From assembly GCA_947589105.1 (NCBI GenBank), contig CANQBL010000005.1, positions 1 through 63,614 of the forward strand: a stretch of 63,614 nt of DNA, in the 5' to 3' direction. The notes under the pieces are model-generated. The model saw nothing but the letters and a program-made list of their open reading frames with translations. It did no database searches and had not been told where the DNA came from. Numbering within the stretch: the first letter of the stretch is position 1; every line of letters begins with the position of its first letter. Positions 27,730 through 36,831 of the stretch are shown here, in pieces. The position numbers were made by a program, and so were the translations under genes. The DNA is from an uncultured Bacilli bacterium. Lineage in GTDB: Bacteria; Bacillota_I; Bacilli_A; RF39; UBA660.

Positions 27730-29532
27730 ATGGATAATAAAATTAAATTAAGAGAAGAAATACAAGATAAGTATAAATGGGACTTAACAACGATTTATAA
27801 AAATGATGAAAAATGGGAAAAGGATTATAAAAAGGCTGAAAAATTATTAGAAGAAATTCCAAATTATAAAAAAGCTTTTTTAAAAAGTGCCGATAATTTA
27901 CTTGAATTTTTATTGTTTGATGAAAAAGTAGATAGATTGATGAACAAACTATATTATTATGCTCATTTAAATTATGATTCAAATACTTTAAGTGATAATT
28001 ATAAAAAAATGAAAGAAAAAATAACTAATTTATTTAGTAAGTACGCTGAGTATACTTCTTTTGTTACTCCATCAATATTAAAGTTAGATAATAATACTTT
28101 GGAAAAATATTATAAAGATAATCCTATGCTACTTGAGTATAAATTTATGCTTGATGATGTTATGAGGTATAAGCCTCATACCCTAAGTGAAGAAAAAGAA
28201 AATATGATAGCAATATTTTCTAAAGCATTAGATAGTTGTTCTAAAGCTTATAGTACGTTAATTTATTCGGATATCAAGTTTGAAAATATAAAAGATGAAG
28301 ATGATAAAGAAATAGAATTTAATGATAACGTATATAGTATTTTAATAAAATCTAAAAACAGAAGGGTAAGACGTGATGCCTTTATGACCTTATTTAATGG
28401 TTATAAAAATTATAAAAATATTATAACGGATTTATTTAATGGTAATAAAGAAGCTGAAATATCTTTGGCAAAAATACGTAATTATGAAAGTGCTGTTAAA
28501 GCATCATTATTTAGTGAAAATATAGATATTAAAGTTTATGAAAATTTAGTTAAGTGTATAAACGATAATATGAATGTTATTTATAAATACTACAAAATAA
28601 AAAAGGATATATTAGGACTTAAAGATTTTCATATATATGATACGTACGTGGATTTAGTTAAAGATTATGATAAAAAATATCCATTTGAAGAAGCTAAAGA
28701 TTTAGCGTTAAAATCATTAAGTGTTTTGGGCGATGATTATATAAAAACTATTAAAAGAGCCTTTGATGAAAGATGGATAGATGTATATTATAATAAAGGA
28801 AAATATACTGGAGCTTATTCTTCTGGATTTTATGATACAAACCCGTTTGTACTTTTAAACTATAAAGAAACTATTAATGATGTTTCAACATTAGTTCATG
28901 AACTTGGACACTCTATGCATACTTATTATTCATGTAAAAACAATAAATACGAATATTCTCATTATGAAATATTTGTAGCAGAAGTAGCATCTACGGTAAA
29001 TGAATTGTTACTTGCTAATTATATGTTAAAAAATTCTACAAAAAAAGATGAAAAATTATCAATTTTAAATCATATAATTGATATGTTTAAAGCAACCCTT
29101 TATAGACAAACTATGTTTGCGGAATTTGAATATCAAATGTATGATAAAAAACAAAAGGAAGAAAGTTTAACAGCAGATTATATATCAGAATGTTATTATG
29201 AAATATTAAAAAAATACTTTGGTGATGAAGTCATTTTAGATGAAGAAATTAAATATGAATGGATGAGAATTCCACACTTTTATTACAATTTTTACGTTTA
29301 TAAATATGCTACTGGAATTTCGGCAGCTTGTTATATAGTAGACGAAATCTTAAATAAAAAAGAAAAAGCTTTAGAAAATTATTTATCATTTTTAAAAGCA
29401 GGTGGAAGCATGTATCCTCTTGATGCTTTAAAAATAGCAAACGTGGATTTAACTGATAAAAAAGTAATTGAAAGTGCTGTAAAAATGTTTGATAAATACA
29501 TAGATGAATTTACTAAAGTATATAATAGTTAG
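27730..29532 (+). CDS. pepF: oligoendopeptidase F (M3 family metallopeptidase)
   Basis: A cytoplasmic zinc peptidase that cleaves short peptides. The zinc motif HELGHSMH begins at residue 390, with the third ligand expected in the following helix (EIFVAEVASTVNELL). N-terminal PepF-type helical domain with KWDLTTIY at residues 14-21. 600 residues, normal. GGGAGAG precedes the ATG. The position between dnaK and dnaJ is unusual: these two chaperone genes are normally adjacent. It presumably shares the heat-shock transcript, though the dnaK-pepF gap holds a hairpin. Confidence 0.95.
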   Translation: MDNKIKLREEIQDKYKWDLTTIYKNDEKWEKDYKKAEKLLEEIPNYKKAFLKSADNLLEFLLFDEKVDRLMNKLYYYAHLNYDSNTLSDNYKKMKEKITNLFSKYAEYTSFVTPSILKLDNNTLEKYYKDNPMLLEYKFMLDDVMRYKPHTLSEEKENMIAIFSKALDSCSKAYSTLIYSDIKFENIKDEDDKEIEFNDNVYSILIKSKNRRVRRDAFMTLFNGYKNYKNIITDLFNGNKEAEISLAKIRNYESAVKASLFSENIDIKVYENLVKCINDNMNVIYKYYKIKKDILGLKDFHIYDTYVDLVKDYDKKYPFEEAKDLALKSLSVLGDDYIKTIKRAFDERWIDVYYNKGKYTGAYSSGFYDTNPFVLLNYKETINDVSTLVHELGHSMHTYYSCKNNKYEYSHYEIFVAEVASTVNELLLANYMLKNSTKKDEKLSILNHIIDMFKATLYRQTMFAEFEYQMYDKKQKEESLTADYISECYYEILKKYFGDEVILDEEIKYEWMRIPHFYYNFYVYKYATGISAACYIVDEILNKKEKALENYLSFLKAGGSMYPLDALKIANVDLTDKKVIESAVKMFDKYIDEFTKVYNS

Positions 29533-29547
29533 GAGGTATAAGGCAGA

Positions 29548-30687
29548 ATGAAGAAAGACTATTATGAGGTACTTGGTGTTTCTAAAAATGCCAGCGATAC
29601 CGAGATAAAAAGTGCTTTTAGAAAGTTAGCAAAAAAGTATCATCCGGATGTTTCTAAAGAACCTGATGCCGCAGAAAAATTTAAAGAAGCGCAAGAAGCT
29701 TATGCGGTTTTATCAGATAAAGATAAAAGAAGCAAGTATGATCAGTTTGGACATGCTGCTTTTGATCAAAATGGTGGTTTTGGTGGAGGATTCTCTGGAT
29801 TTGAAGACTTTGATCCATCAGATATATTAAGAGATATATTTGGTTCTGGATTTGGTTTTTCAGGAGCTTCTTCTTTCTTTAATGGAGCATCTTCTAAAAC
29901 TGGAAAAAGACCTACTAAAGGTCCGGATATAAGTGTTATTTTTGAAATGGATTTTGAAGAGGCGGCTTTTGGAACCGAAACAACTATTTCGTTAAATATT
30001 GAGGATAAATGTCCAGATTGTAACGGATTAGGTGGAACTGGTGTTAAAACCTGCTCGGAATGTCATGGTACAGGGTATATAAAAGAACAACAAAGAAGTA
30101 TTTTAGGAGCTTTTATAACTCAAAGACCTTGTCATGTTTGTGGTGGTACGGGACAAGTGTATACTAATAAATGTTCAACTTGTAAAGGAACTGGTAAAAA
30201 GAAAGTTAAGAAAAACATTATTGTAAAAGTTCCAGCAGGAGTTGATACTGGAGATCATTTAAGAGTAACAGGAAAAGGTCCTGCAGGAGAAAACGGAGGT
30301 CCAAATGGGGATGTTTATATTGAAATAAAAGTAAAAAAACATCCTTTATTTCAAAGAGATGAAAATGATTTATATATTACTGTACCGCTTACCTTTACTG
30401 AAGCAGTTTTAGGTTGTAAAAAAGAAGTTCCAACTCTTGACGGAAACGTTATAATAAGTATTGCTCCAGGAAGTCAATCAGGAGAAAAACAAAGAATTAA
30501 AGGTAAGGGATTAAAAAGCCCTTCAAGAAGGGGAGTTGGAGATTTATATGTAATATTAAAAACTATAACCCCAACAAAAATAGATAGAAAGCAAAAGAAA
30601 CTATTTGAAGAACTTAATGGTACAAATTTAAAAACAAATGATTTTGATATTTTTGATAAATATGTAAAAAACAATGACAAAAGATAG
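29548..30687 (+). CDS. dnaJ: chaperone protein DnaJ (Hsp40)
   Basis: Stimulates DnaK ATPase. It has a J domain with HPD (KKYHPDVS, residues 31-38), a Gly/Phe-rich region (about 70-115), four zinc-finger repeats [24 protein letters not shown] and CSTCKGTG, and the C-terminal substrate domain. 379 residues. AGGAGG lies upstream, 15 bases after pepF. A hairpin overlapping the stop codon ends the operon. Confidence 0.97.
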   Translation: MKKDYYEVLGVSKNASDTEIKSAFRKLAKKYHPDVSKEPDAAEKFKEAQEAYAVLSDKDKRSKYDQFGHAAFDQNGGFGGGFSGFEDFDPSDILRDIFGSGFGFSGASSFFNGASSKTGKRPTKGPDISVIFEMDFEEAAFGTETTISLNIEDKCPDCNGLGGTGVKTCSECHGTGYIKEQQRSILGAFITQRPCHVCGGTGQVYTNKCSTCKGTGKKKVKKNIIVKVPAGVDTGDHLRVTGKGPAGENGGPNGDVYIEIKVKKHPLFQRDENDLYITVPLTFTEAVLGCKKEVPTLDGNVIISIAPGSQSGEKQRIKGKGLKSPSRRGVGDLYVILKTITPTKIDRKQKKLFEELNGTNLKTNDFDIFDKYVKNNDKR

Positions 30688-30704
30688 TTGATACTATCTT
30701 TTTT
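30680..30704 (+). terminator. heat-shock operon terminator
   Basis: AAAGATAGT and ACTATCTTT pair around a 4-base loop followed by T residues; the dnaJ stop lies in the left arm. Confidence 0.75.
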
Positions 30705-30722
30705 AAAAATTAAATTTATTTG

Positions 30723-30751
30723 TTGACTATAAAATATTAGTATGATATTAT
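30723..30751 (+). promoter_or_regulatory. promoter of the sigma-factor gene
   Basis: TTGACT at 30723-30728 and TATTAT at 30746-30751, 17-base spacer, 34 bases before the start codon. Confidence 0.6.
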
Positions 30752-30785
30752 AAAGCAAATTTAAAGTTAAGGTTAGTGATTTATT

Positions 30786-32354
30786 ATGAATATAAGTTAT
30801 CAAAATGATGAAAATAAATTTAGTTTATATGATGATAAAATTTCAAATATACAAAAATATATTGATTCTTTACAAGAAAAAAATAAATACAAATTTTTGT
30901 ATGATATAAGTAAATATATAGATACTTTTAATTTTGATAATATTTTATTAGTTGTAAAGCAAATACTTTTGAATAATAAGGTAATTAACGTTTTAGAAAA
31001 TTGTAAAGAAGATGGCAAAATAAATATAAAAGATGTTCTTGAAAACTATAAAACGGATACCTTTAATTTAATTTTAAGCATGTATTGTGATCTAAATGAT
31101 ATTGAGTTAATAACTGATGATTATAATTTTAATGATGAATTATTAGATAACTACATAACTGATTCTTTAAGGTTATATATAAAAGATATAGAAAAGTATC
31201 CATTACTTTCTAAAGAAGAAGAAAAAGAATTATTTTTAAAACTTAAAAAAGGTGATGAAAAAGCACGAGAAAAACTAATTAACTCTAACTTACGTTTGGT
31301 TTTATCAATTGCAAAACAGTTTATAAATCAAGGCTTATCATTTTTAGATCTTGTTCAAGAAGGTAATATAGGTCTAATTAAATCAATTTCAAAGTTTGAT
31401 GTTTCTCTAGGTTTTAAGTTTTCAACGTATGCAACCTTGAGTATTAGGATAAATATACTAAGAGCAATACATAATAAAGCAAACACTGTTAGGATTCCAG
31501 TTTATATAAATGAAGAATTTTCAAAGATTAAAAAATTTTCTCAAAATTTTAGTATTCTTTATGGAAGGGAACCAACTGTACAAGAAATTGCAAATGGTCT
31601 TAATTATTCTATTACAAAAGTACTTGATTTATTGGAAATAAAAGCTTCATTTAATATTGTTAGCTTAAATACTCCAATTAGTGAAGTAGAAGATACTGAA
31701 CTTATGGATATTATTATTGATGAAGAAAGTAATTTTGAAAATGATATAATAAAAAAATTATTTCCTTTTGAATTTCCTTCTGAATTATTAAAAATCATGG
31801 ATGATATTAATCTTTCTGATAGAAAAAAAGATATTTTGTGTCTTAGATGGGGAATTTTAGATAATAAACCTTTATCACTTGAAGCCATTGGAAAAAAATA
31901 TGGTATAACAAGGGAAAGGGTAAGGCAAATTCAAGATGCTGCTTTAAAAGATTTTAAAAATTATTTATACCAAAATAACTTTTTAAAAATAAAAAATAAA
32001 AATGATATTAATGAGCTTTATTTAAAAGAGTTTGAAATTTGTTCTGATTTAAATAAGTTTGATCCTAGTAAAATTTTTCCAAAGTTTATTGATGGAACAC
32101 AAATGAGTACATGGTTTTATGATAATATTGGCGTGTTATTAAATTTAGAAAATAAGGAATTTAATTTAATCCAAGAACAATATAAAGAATATAAAGATCA
32201 AAAAAACCAAAAAGAACTTGAAAAAAGACAAAAATCAAGAGATATATTTTTCTTAAATAAAAAACCTTTTGTTAAAGAAGAACAAATATTAAAAGAAGAA
32301 GAAAAACCATCTATTAAAAAAATGACTAAATTTAATAAAGTAGCAAAAAGATAA
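30786..32354 (+). CDS. sigma-70 family RNA polymerase sigma factor, divergent
   Basis: A 522-residue protein. Residues 1-120 are an unrecognised, charged region. Regions 1.2-2 follow (LYIKDIEKYPLLS, NLRLVLSIAKQFINQGLSFLDLVQEGNIGL), then region 2.3-2.4 with FSTYATLSIRINILRAI and the RIPV start of region 3. Region 4.2 is well kept (GKKYGITRERVRQIQ from about 368). Two features are odd. The two tryptophans of region 2.3 that help melt DNA (YATWWIRQA in RpoD) are replaced by Leu218-Ser219, and the neighbouring Gln by Asn. There is also a 125-residue charged tail after region 4. It is not beside dnaG, where rpoD normally lies. Probably an alternative sigma factor; a diverged primary factor cannot be excluded. 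Confidence 0.85.
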   Translation: MNISYQNDENKFSLYDDKISNIQKYIDSLQEKNKYKFLYDISKYIDTFNFDNILLVVKQILLNNKVINVLENCKEDGKINIKDVLENYKTDTFNLILSMYCDLNDIELITDDYNFNDELLDNYITDSLRLYIKDIEKYPLLSKEEEKELFLKLKKGDEKAREKLINSNLRLVLSIAKQFINQGLSFLDLVQEGNIGLIKSISKFDVSLGFKFSTYATLSIRINILRAIHNKANTVRIPVYINEEFSKIKKFSQNFSILYGREPTVQEIANGLNYSITKVLDLLEIKASFNIVSLNTPISEVEDTELMDIIIDEESNFENDIIKKLFPFEFPSELLKIMDDINLSDRKKDILCLRWGILDNKPLSLEAIGKKYGITRERVRQIQDAALKDFKNYLYQNNFLKIKNKNDINELYLKEFEICSDLNKFDPSKIFPKFIDGTQMSTWFYDNIGVLLNLENKEFNLIQEQYKEYKDQKNQKELEKRQKSRDIFFLNKKPFVKEEQILKEEEKPSIKKMTKFNKVAKR

Positions 32355-32378
32355 TATGAAAATATATTATCTTTTTAT
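32345..32378 (+). terminator. terminator after the sigma-factor gene
   Basis: AAAAGATAATAT pairs with ATATTATCTTTTT around a short loop and the stem runs into a T-rich stretch; the stop codon is in the left arm. Confidence 0.65.
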
Positions 32379-32444
32379 TATTATTTTTAAACTTGGTAAA
32401 AAATGGTATAATAAAAATGTAGGTTAGAAAAGTGGGTGCATAAG

Positions 32445-34754
32445 ATGAAACAAATTAAAGGTTTAACAAACGAAGAAGTAAAACAAAGAATAGAAAAAGA
32501 ACTTGTTAATTATGATACTACCACACCTAGTAAGAGTATTAAACAAATACTAATTGAAAACTCTTGTACTTTATTTAACTTTATAAACATTATTTTAGGA
32601 ATTGCAATTATAGTTGTAGGTTCATATAAAAATCTTTTGTTTTTAGGTGTTGTAATCTGTAATACATTGATAAGTACCATTCAAGAAATACGAGCTAAAA
32701 AAACGGTTGATAAACTATCTATAATATCATCTTCTAAGGCTAAGGTAATAAGAGATGGTAAAACTAAGGATATACATATAAATGAAGTTGTTTTAGATGA
32801 TGTTATAATATATGAATTAGGGGATCAAATAATTGCAGACTCTAAGATTTTAGATGGAATTTGTGAAGTTGATGAATCGTTTATTACTGGGGAATCTAAA
32901 ACCATTACAAAAAAAACTGGTGATATGGTATTGTCTGGTAGTTTTATAGTAAGCGGTAATGTTACAGCTAAAGTTATTCATGTCGGAATAGATAATTATA
33001 CTTCGATAATATCTCATGATGCTAAGATGATGAATAAAGAAATAAATTCAGAAATAATGCGTTCTTTAAATAAAATTGTTAAATATGTATCAATAACTCT
33101 TATTCCTATTGGTATATTACTTTTATTAAACCAGTTTGATGTTGCATCTAATACAACTCAAAACGCTGTTGTAAAAGTTGTTGCGGCTTTAATTGGAATG
33201 ATTCCAGAAGGACTTATATTACTTGTTTCTACCGTGTTAGCAATTAGTGTAATAAAATTGTCTAAATATAAAGTTTTGGTTCAAGATTTATATTCTCTTG
33301 AAACTCTTGCGAGGGTAGATACTTTATGTTTAGATAAAACTGGTACTATAACTGAAGGTAAAATGGAAGTATATGATATTAAACCGGTAAATAAACATAC
33401 CATGGATGAAATTGATTTCATTATGGAAGCATTATCAACTAATTTAAAAGATAACAACCCAACGTTTAAAGCTATAAATGAAAAATATGGTAATAGCTCT
33501 TTAAAAAAAGCATCGGATATTATACCTTTTTCTTCAGATAGAAAATATTCAGGTATAAAATTAAATGATGTAACCTACTTAATAGGAGCTCCGGAATTTA
33601 TTTTAGAAGATGAGTTTTCATCATATAAAAAGGAAATTGATGATTTATCTAAAGAAAATAGGGTTTTAGCTTTAGTTTGTTTAAAAAATTCTAAAAAAGA
33701 TGTTATGGCACTTATTTTAATAAGAGATAAAATAAGAAAAGAAGCTATTAATACGATAGAATTTTTCAAAAATAATGATGTTAGTTTAAAAGTTATTTCA
33801 GGAGATAATCCAAAAACAGTAGAAGCTATTGCAAGAAGTGTAGGAATACAAGTAAATGGAGTTTTTGATGCTAGATTAATAGATGAAAACTCAGATATTA
33901 ATAATATTGTTGAAGAAAATAATATTTTTGGAAGGGTAAAACCAGATCAAAAAAGGCTATTAATAAGAGCTCTTAAAAATAATGGACATGTAGTTGCTAT
34001 GACTGGGGATGGTGTTAATGATGTTTTAGCACTTAAAGAATCTAATTGCGGTATAGCAATGAACTCTGGAGCAGATGCTGCTAGAAACGTTTCCGAATTA
34101 GTGCTTTTAGATTCTAATTTTGATGCTATGCCGGAAGTTGTTAAAGAAGGAAGAAGAACCATTAATAACGTAGAAAGATCAGCTACTTTATTTCTTTCTA
34201 AAACCATGTATGCTACTTTATTAGCATTATTATTTATATTTATTAATTATTCATATCCGTTTCAACCAATTCAAATGACCTTAATTAATACCCTTACCAT
34301 TGGTGGACCAGCTTTTATATTAGCTTTAGAACCAAATCACGATTTGGTAAAAGGAAAGTTTTTAATAAATGTTATAAGTAAGGCAATACCAAGTGGAATT
34401 ACAACTGTTATTAATATTTTAATACTAGTTTTTATAGCAAGTTTACTTGGAATATCTACTAGTCAAACATCTACCATTGCGGTTATTATAACTGGTTATA
34501 CTGCTCTTCTTTTAATATATAGAATAAGTAAACCTCTTAATGTTCTTCGTAAGTTATTGCTTATTTTAATATCATTAATATTTGTAATAGTATTATTAAC
34601 TCCTTTAAGTAGAAGAATATTTTCTCTTGAATTTTTAACACCAAATTCACTTTTAATATTATTACCTCTTATGTATTTATCAACTAGGTTATTTATGCTT
34701 TTTTCTAGATTATTAAATATAATTATTAAAAAGAAAAACAAATGGTTTATATAA
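32445..34754 (+). CDS. cation-translocating P-type ATPase (CtpE-like)
   Basis: A 769-residue membrane pump. Signatures: phosphorylation motif CLDKTGTIT, ITGESK in the actuator domain, KYSGIKL in the nucleotide domain, GDGVNDVLALK in the hinge. The membrane motif PEGL (GMIPEGLILLVS) replaces the CPC of heavy-metal pumps, and the late segment NTLTIGGPAFILALEPN resembles the mycobacterial CtpE calcium-pump type. About 8-10 membrane helices. The ATG at 32445 follows GTGGGTG; the GTG nine bases earlier lacks a site. Ion specificity (perhaps calcium) is inferred. Monocistronic. Confidence 0.9.
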   Translation: MKQIKGLTNEEVKQRIEKELVNYDTTTPSKSIKQILIENSCTLFNFINIILGIAIIVVGSYKNLLFLGVVICNTLISTIQEIRAKKTVDKLSIISSSKAKVIRDGKTKDIHINEVVLDDVIIYELGDQIIADSKILDGICEVDESFITGESKTITKKTGDMVLSGSFIVSGNVTAKVIHVGIDNYTSIISHDAKMMNKEINSEIMRSLNKIVKYVSITLIPIGILLLLNQFDVASNTTQNAVVKVVAALIGMIPEGLILLVSTVLAISVIKLSKYKVLVQDLYSLETLARVDTLCLDKTGTITEGKMEVYDIKPVNKHTMDEIDFIMEALSTNLKDNNPTFKAINEKYGNSSLKKASDIIPFSSDRKYSGIKLNDVTYLIGAPEFILEDEFSSYKKEIDDLSKENRVLALVCLKNSKKDVMALILIRDKIRKEAINTIEFFKNNDVSLKVISGDNPKTVEAIARSVGIQVNGVFDARLIDENSDINNIVEENNIFGRVKPDQKRLLIRALKNNGHVVAMTGDGVNDVLALKESNCGIAMNSGADAARNVSELVLLDSNFDAMPEVVKEGRRTINNVERSATLFLSKTMYATLLALLFIFINYSYPFQPIQMTLINTLTIGGPAFILALEPNHDLVKGKFLINVISKAIPSGITTVINILILVFIASLLGISTSQTSTIAVIITGYTALLLIYRISKPLNVLRKLLLILISLIFVIVLLTPLSRRIFSLEFLTPNSLLILLPLMYLSTRLFMLFSRLLNIIIKKKNKWFI

Positions 34755-34838
34755 AATTAGTTATTAAACTAAAGTGTTAACTTTTTATTAATAATTGTTT
34801 TTGTTATTAATGAAAAAACTAAATTTTATAACTAATTT
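34754..34838. repeat. nested AT-rich inverted repeats
   Basis: AAAATTAGTTAT after the ATPase gene and ATAACTAATTTT 75 bases on form a 12-bp inverted repeat. Inside it, ATTAAT occurs on both sides of a T-rich loop. No T-tract directly follows, so a simple terminator is doubtful, although transcription of the ATPase gene must end here before the T-box promoter. Confidence 0.55.
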
Positions 34839-34845
34839 TTATTAT

Positions 34846-34874
34846 TTGTAATATAATAATAAATATGTTATAAT
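34846..34874 (+). promoter_or_regulatory. promoter of the metG T-box leader
   Basis: TTGTAA at 34846-34851 and TATAAT at 34869-34874, 17-base spacer. Confidence 0.7.
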
Positions 34875-34886
34875 TTATTTGTTTTA

Positions 34887-35112
34887 AAGGCAAATTGAAA
34901 AAGAGTATGGGTAAAACTACTAAAAGAGAGTATGGTAAAGGTGAGAGCATACGTAGATAATAACCATATAAATGGCTTTCAAAGGCTTTTTAATCGAATA
35001 ATTAGATTAAAACGTTAACTTGCGTTAAGAGTTTAAGAGCTAGATAAATAATCTAGAACAAAGGTGGTACCGCGGTTAATGATCGTCCTTTATTTAAGGA
35101 CGATCTTTTATT
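34887..35112 (+). promoter_or_regulatory. T-box riboswitch (tRNA-Met), upstream of metG
   Basis: A leader with AGAGAG stem I base and GGTGAGAG loop, a likely ATG specifier at 34972-34974, and the near-consensus T-box AAGGTGGTACCGCG (35061-35074). TGGT at 35065-35068 pairs with an ACCA tRNA end, as in tRNA-Met. The terminator is GATCGTCCTT (35081-35090) with AAGGACGATC (35096-35105) followed by T residues. T-box control of methionyl-tRNA synthetase is known in some Firmicutes. Confidence 0.9.
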
Positions 35113-35186
35113 TATTAGAAAGTTTAAGAAACTTAATTTTTACCATCTAATTACGAATAAAAAAATAACGATAGGAGAGGGTTTAT

Positions 35187-36737
35187 ATGAATAAAAAATA
35201 TTATATTACAACGGCAATAGCATACACATCAGGTAAACCACACATAGGAAATACTTATGAAATTGTTTTAGCTGACGCTATTGCAAGGTATAAAAGGATG
35301 AAAGGTTATGATGTATATTTTCAAACCGGAACGGATGAGCATGGAGAAAAAATAGAGTTAAAGGCAAAAGAAAAAGGGGTAACACCTAAAGCTTTTGTTG
35401 ATGATGTTTCCGCTGAAATAAAAAGAATTTGGGACATCATGAATACTTCATACGATAGGTTTGTTAGAACAACTGATCCAAACCATGAAAAAATAGTTCA
35501 AAAAATATTTGATAAAATGTATGATAAAGGTGATATTTATAAAGGAGAATATAAAGGTCTTTACTGCACTCCTTGTGAAAGTTTTTGGACACAATCACAA
35601 TTAATCGATGGTAAGTGTCCTGACTGTGGTAGAAGTGTTGAAGAAAAAAGGGAAGAAGCGTACTTTTTTAGATTATCAAAGTATCAAGATAAGTTGATAA
35701 AATATATTGAAACTCATCCGGATTTTATTAAACCTGAATCAAGAAAAAACGAGATGTTAAACAACTTTATTAAACCTGGTTTACAAGATTTATGTGTATC
35801 TAGAACCTCTTTTGATTGGGGTATACCAGTTAATATAGATAAAAAACATGTTGTTTATGTTTGGCTTGATGCTTTAACTAATTATATTACAAACATAGGT
35901 TATGATCCAGATGGTTCTAGTGAAGAATTTAAGTATTGGTGGCCAGCAGATCTTCATTTAATAGGAAAAGATATAATACGTTTTCATACTATTTATTGGC
36001 CATGTTTTTTATGGAGTCTTGACTTAGAGTTACCTAAACAAGTATTTGGTCATCCATGGCTTTTAACTAATAGTGATAAAATGAGTAAAAGCAAGGGCAA
36101 TACTATATATGCAGATGATTTGGTAAATTTATTTGGGGTAGATGCTGTAAGATATTATGTACTTCATGAAATACCATTTTCAAATGATGGTAACTTAACT
36201 TATGACTTGTTAATAGAAAGAACCAATACTGATTTAGCTAATACTTTAGGTAATTTAGTTAATAGAACAATATCCATGGCTAACAAATATTTTGATGGTG
36301 TTATTACTAATACTAAGGTAAAAGAAGAATTAGATAATGAATTAATTAACATGATTAATGCTCTTGATTTAAAAGTAGAAGAAAAAATGGATAAATTAGA
36401 AATAGGTTTTGCTTTGGATGAGATATTTGAAGTTTTAAGACGTAGTAATAAATATATTGATGAAACCGCTCCTTGGATTTTAGCAAAACAAGAGGATAAA
36501 AAGGATAGATTACAAACTGTTTTATATAATTTACTTGAGTCAATTAGGGTATGTGCAAATGCTCTTAATCCTTTTTTAACAAAAACATCTGATGAAATAA
36601 AAAAACAGTTAAATACAAAAGATAATGAATTAGCATTTAAAGAAGATAATAATTACTTTGATATGAAACCTGAGGTATTATTTCAAAGAATAGATAAAAA
36701 TAAAAAATTAGAAGAAATAGAAAATAGCAAACAATAG
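35187..36737 (+). CDS. metG: methionyl-tRNA synthetase
   Basis: Charges tRNA-Met. Class I signatures TTAIAYTSGKPHIGNTYE (HIGH-type), TGTDEHGEKI, a one-zinc knuckle CTPCESFW...CPDCGRS, WLDALTNYI and KMSKSKGN. 516 residues: the C-terminal Trbp111-like tRNA-binding domain found in longer enzymes is absent. AGGAGAGGG upstream. Expressed from the Met T-box. A hairpin overlapping the stop codon (36723-36749) may end the transcript. Confidence 0.97.
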   Translation: MNKKYYITTAIAYTSGKPHIGNTYEIVLADAIARYKRMKGYDVYFQTGTDEHGEKIELKAKEKGVTPKAFVDDVSAEIKRIWDIMNTSYDRFVRTTDPNHEKIVQKIFDKMYDKGDIYKGEYKGLYCTPCESFWTQSQLIDGKCPDCGRSVEEKREEAYFFRLSKYQDKLIKYIETHPDFIKPESRKNEMLNNFIKPGLQDLCVSRTSFDWGIPVNIDKKHVVYVWLDALTNYITNIGYDPDGSSEEFKYWWPADLHLIGKDIIRFHTIYWPCFLWSLDLELPKQVFGHPWLLTNSDKMSKSKGNTIYADDLVNLFGVDAVRYYVLHEIPFSNDGNLTYDLLIERTNTDLANTLGNLVNRTISMANKYFDGVITNTKVKEELDNELINMINALDLKVEEKMDKLEIGFALDEIFEVLRRSNKYIDETAPWILAKQEDKKDRLQTVLYNLLESIRVCANALNPFLTKTSDEIKKQLNTKDNELAFKEDNNYFDMKPEVLFQRIDKNKKLEEIENSKQ

Positions 36738-36750
36738 TGTTTGCTATTTG
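36723..36750 (+). terminator. hairpin at the end of metG
   Basis: AAATAGCAAAC pairs with GTTTGCTATTT around a short loop that includes the stop codon. The T-tract is short, so termination strength is uncertain. Confidence 0.55.
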
Positions 36751-36831
36751 TTAATTTAATGTAAAGTAATTTTGTATATAAATGACAATTGTTATTATTA
36801 GATGATATACTTAATATAGTAGGTGATTTAT

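Noticed and set aside
30786-32354. Calling the sigma factor rpoD
   Set aside because: Region 2.3 lacks the WW pair and Gln of primary factors, there is a long tail after region 4, and it is not beside dnaG; only the sigma-70 family is supported.
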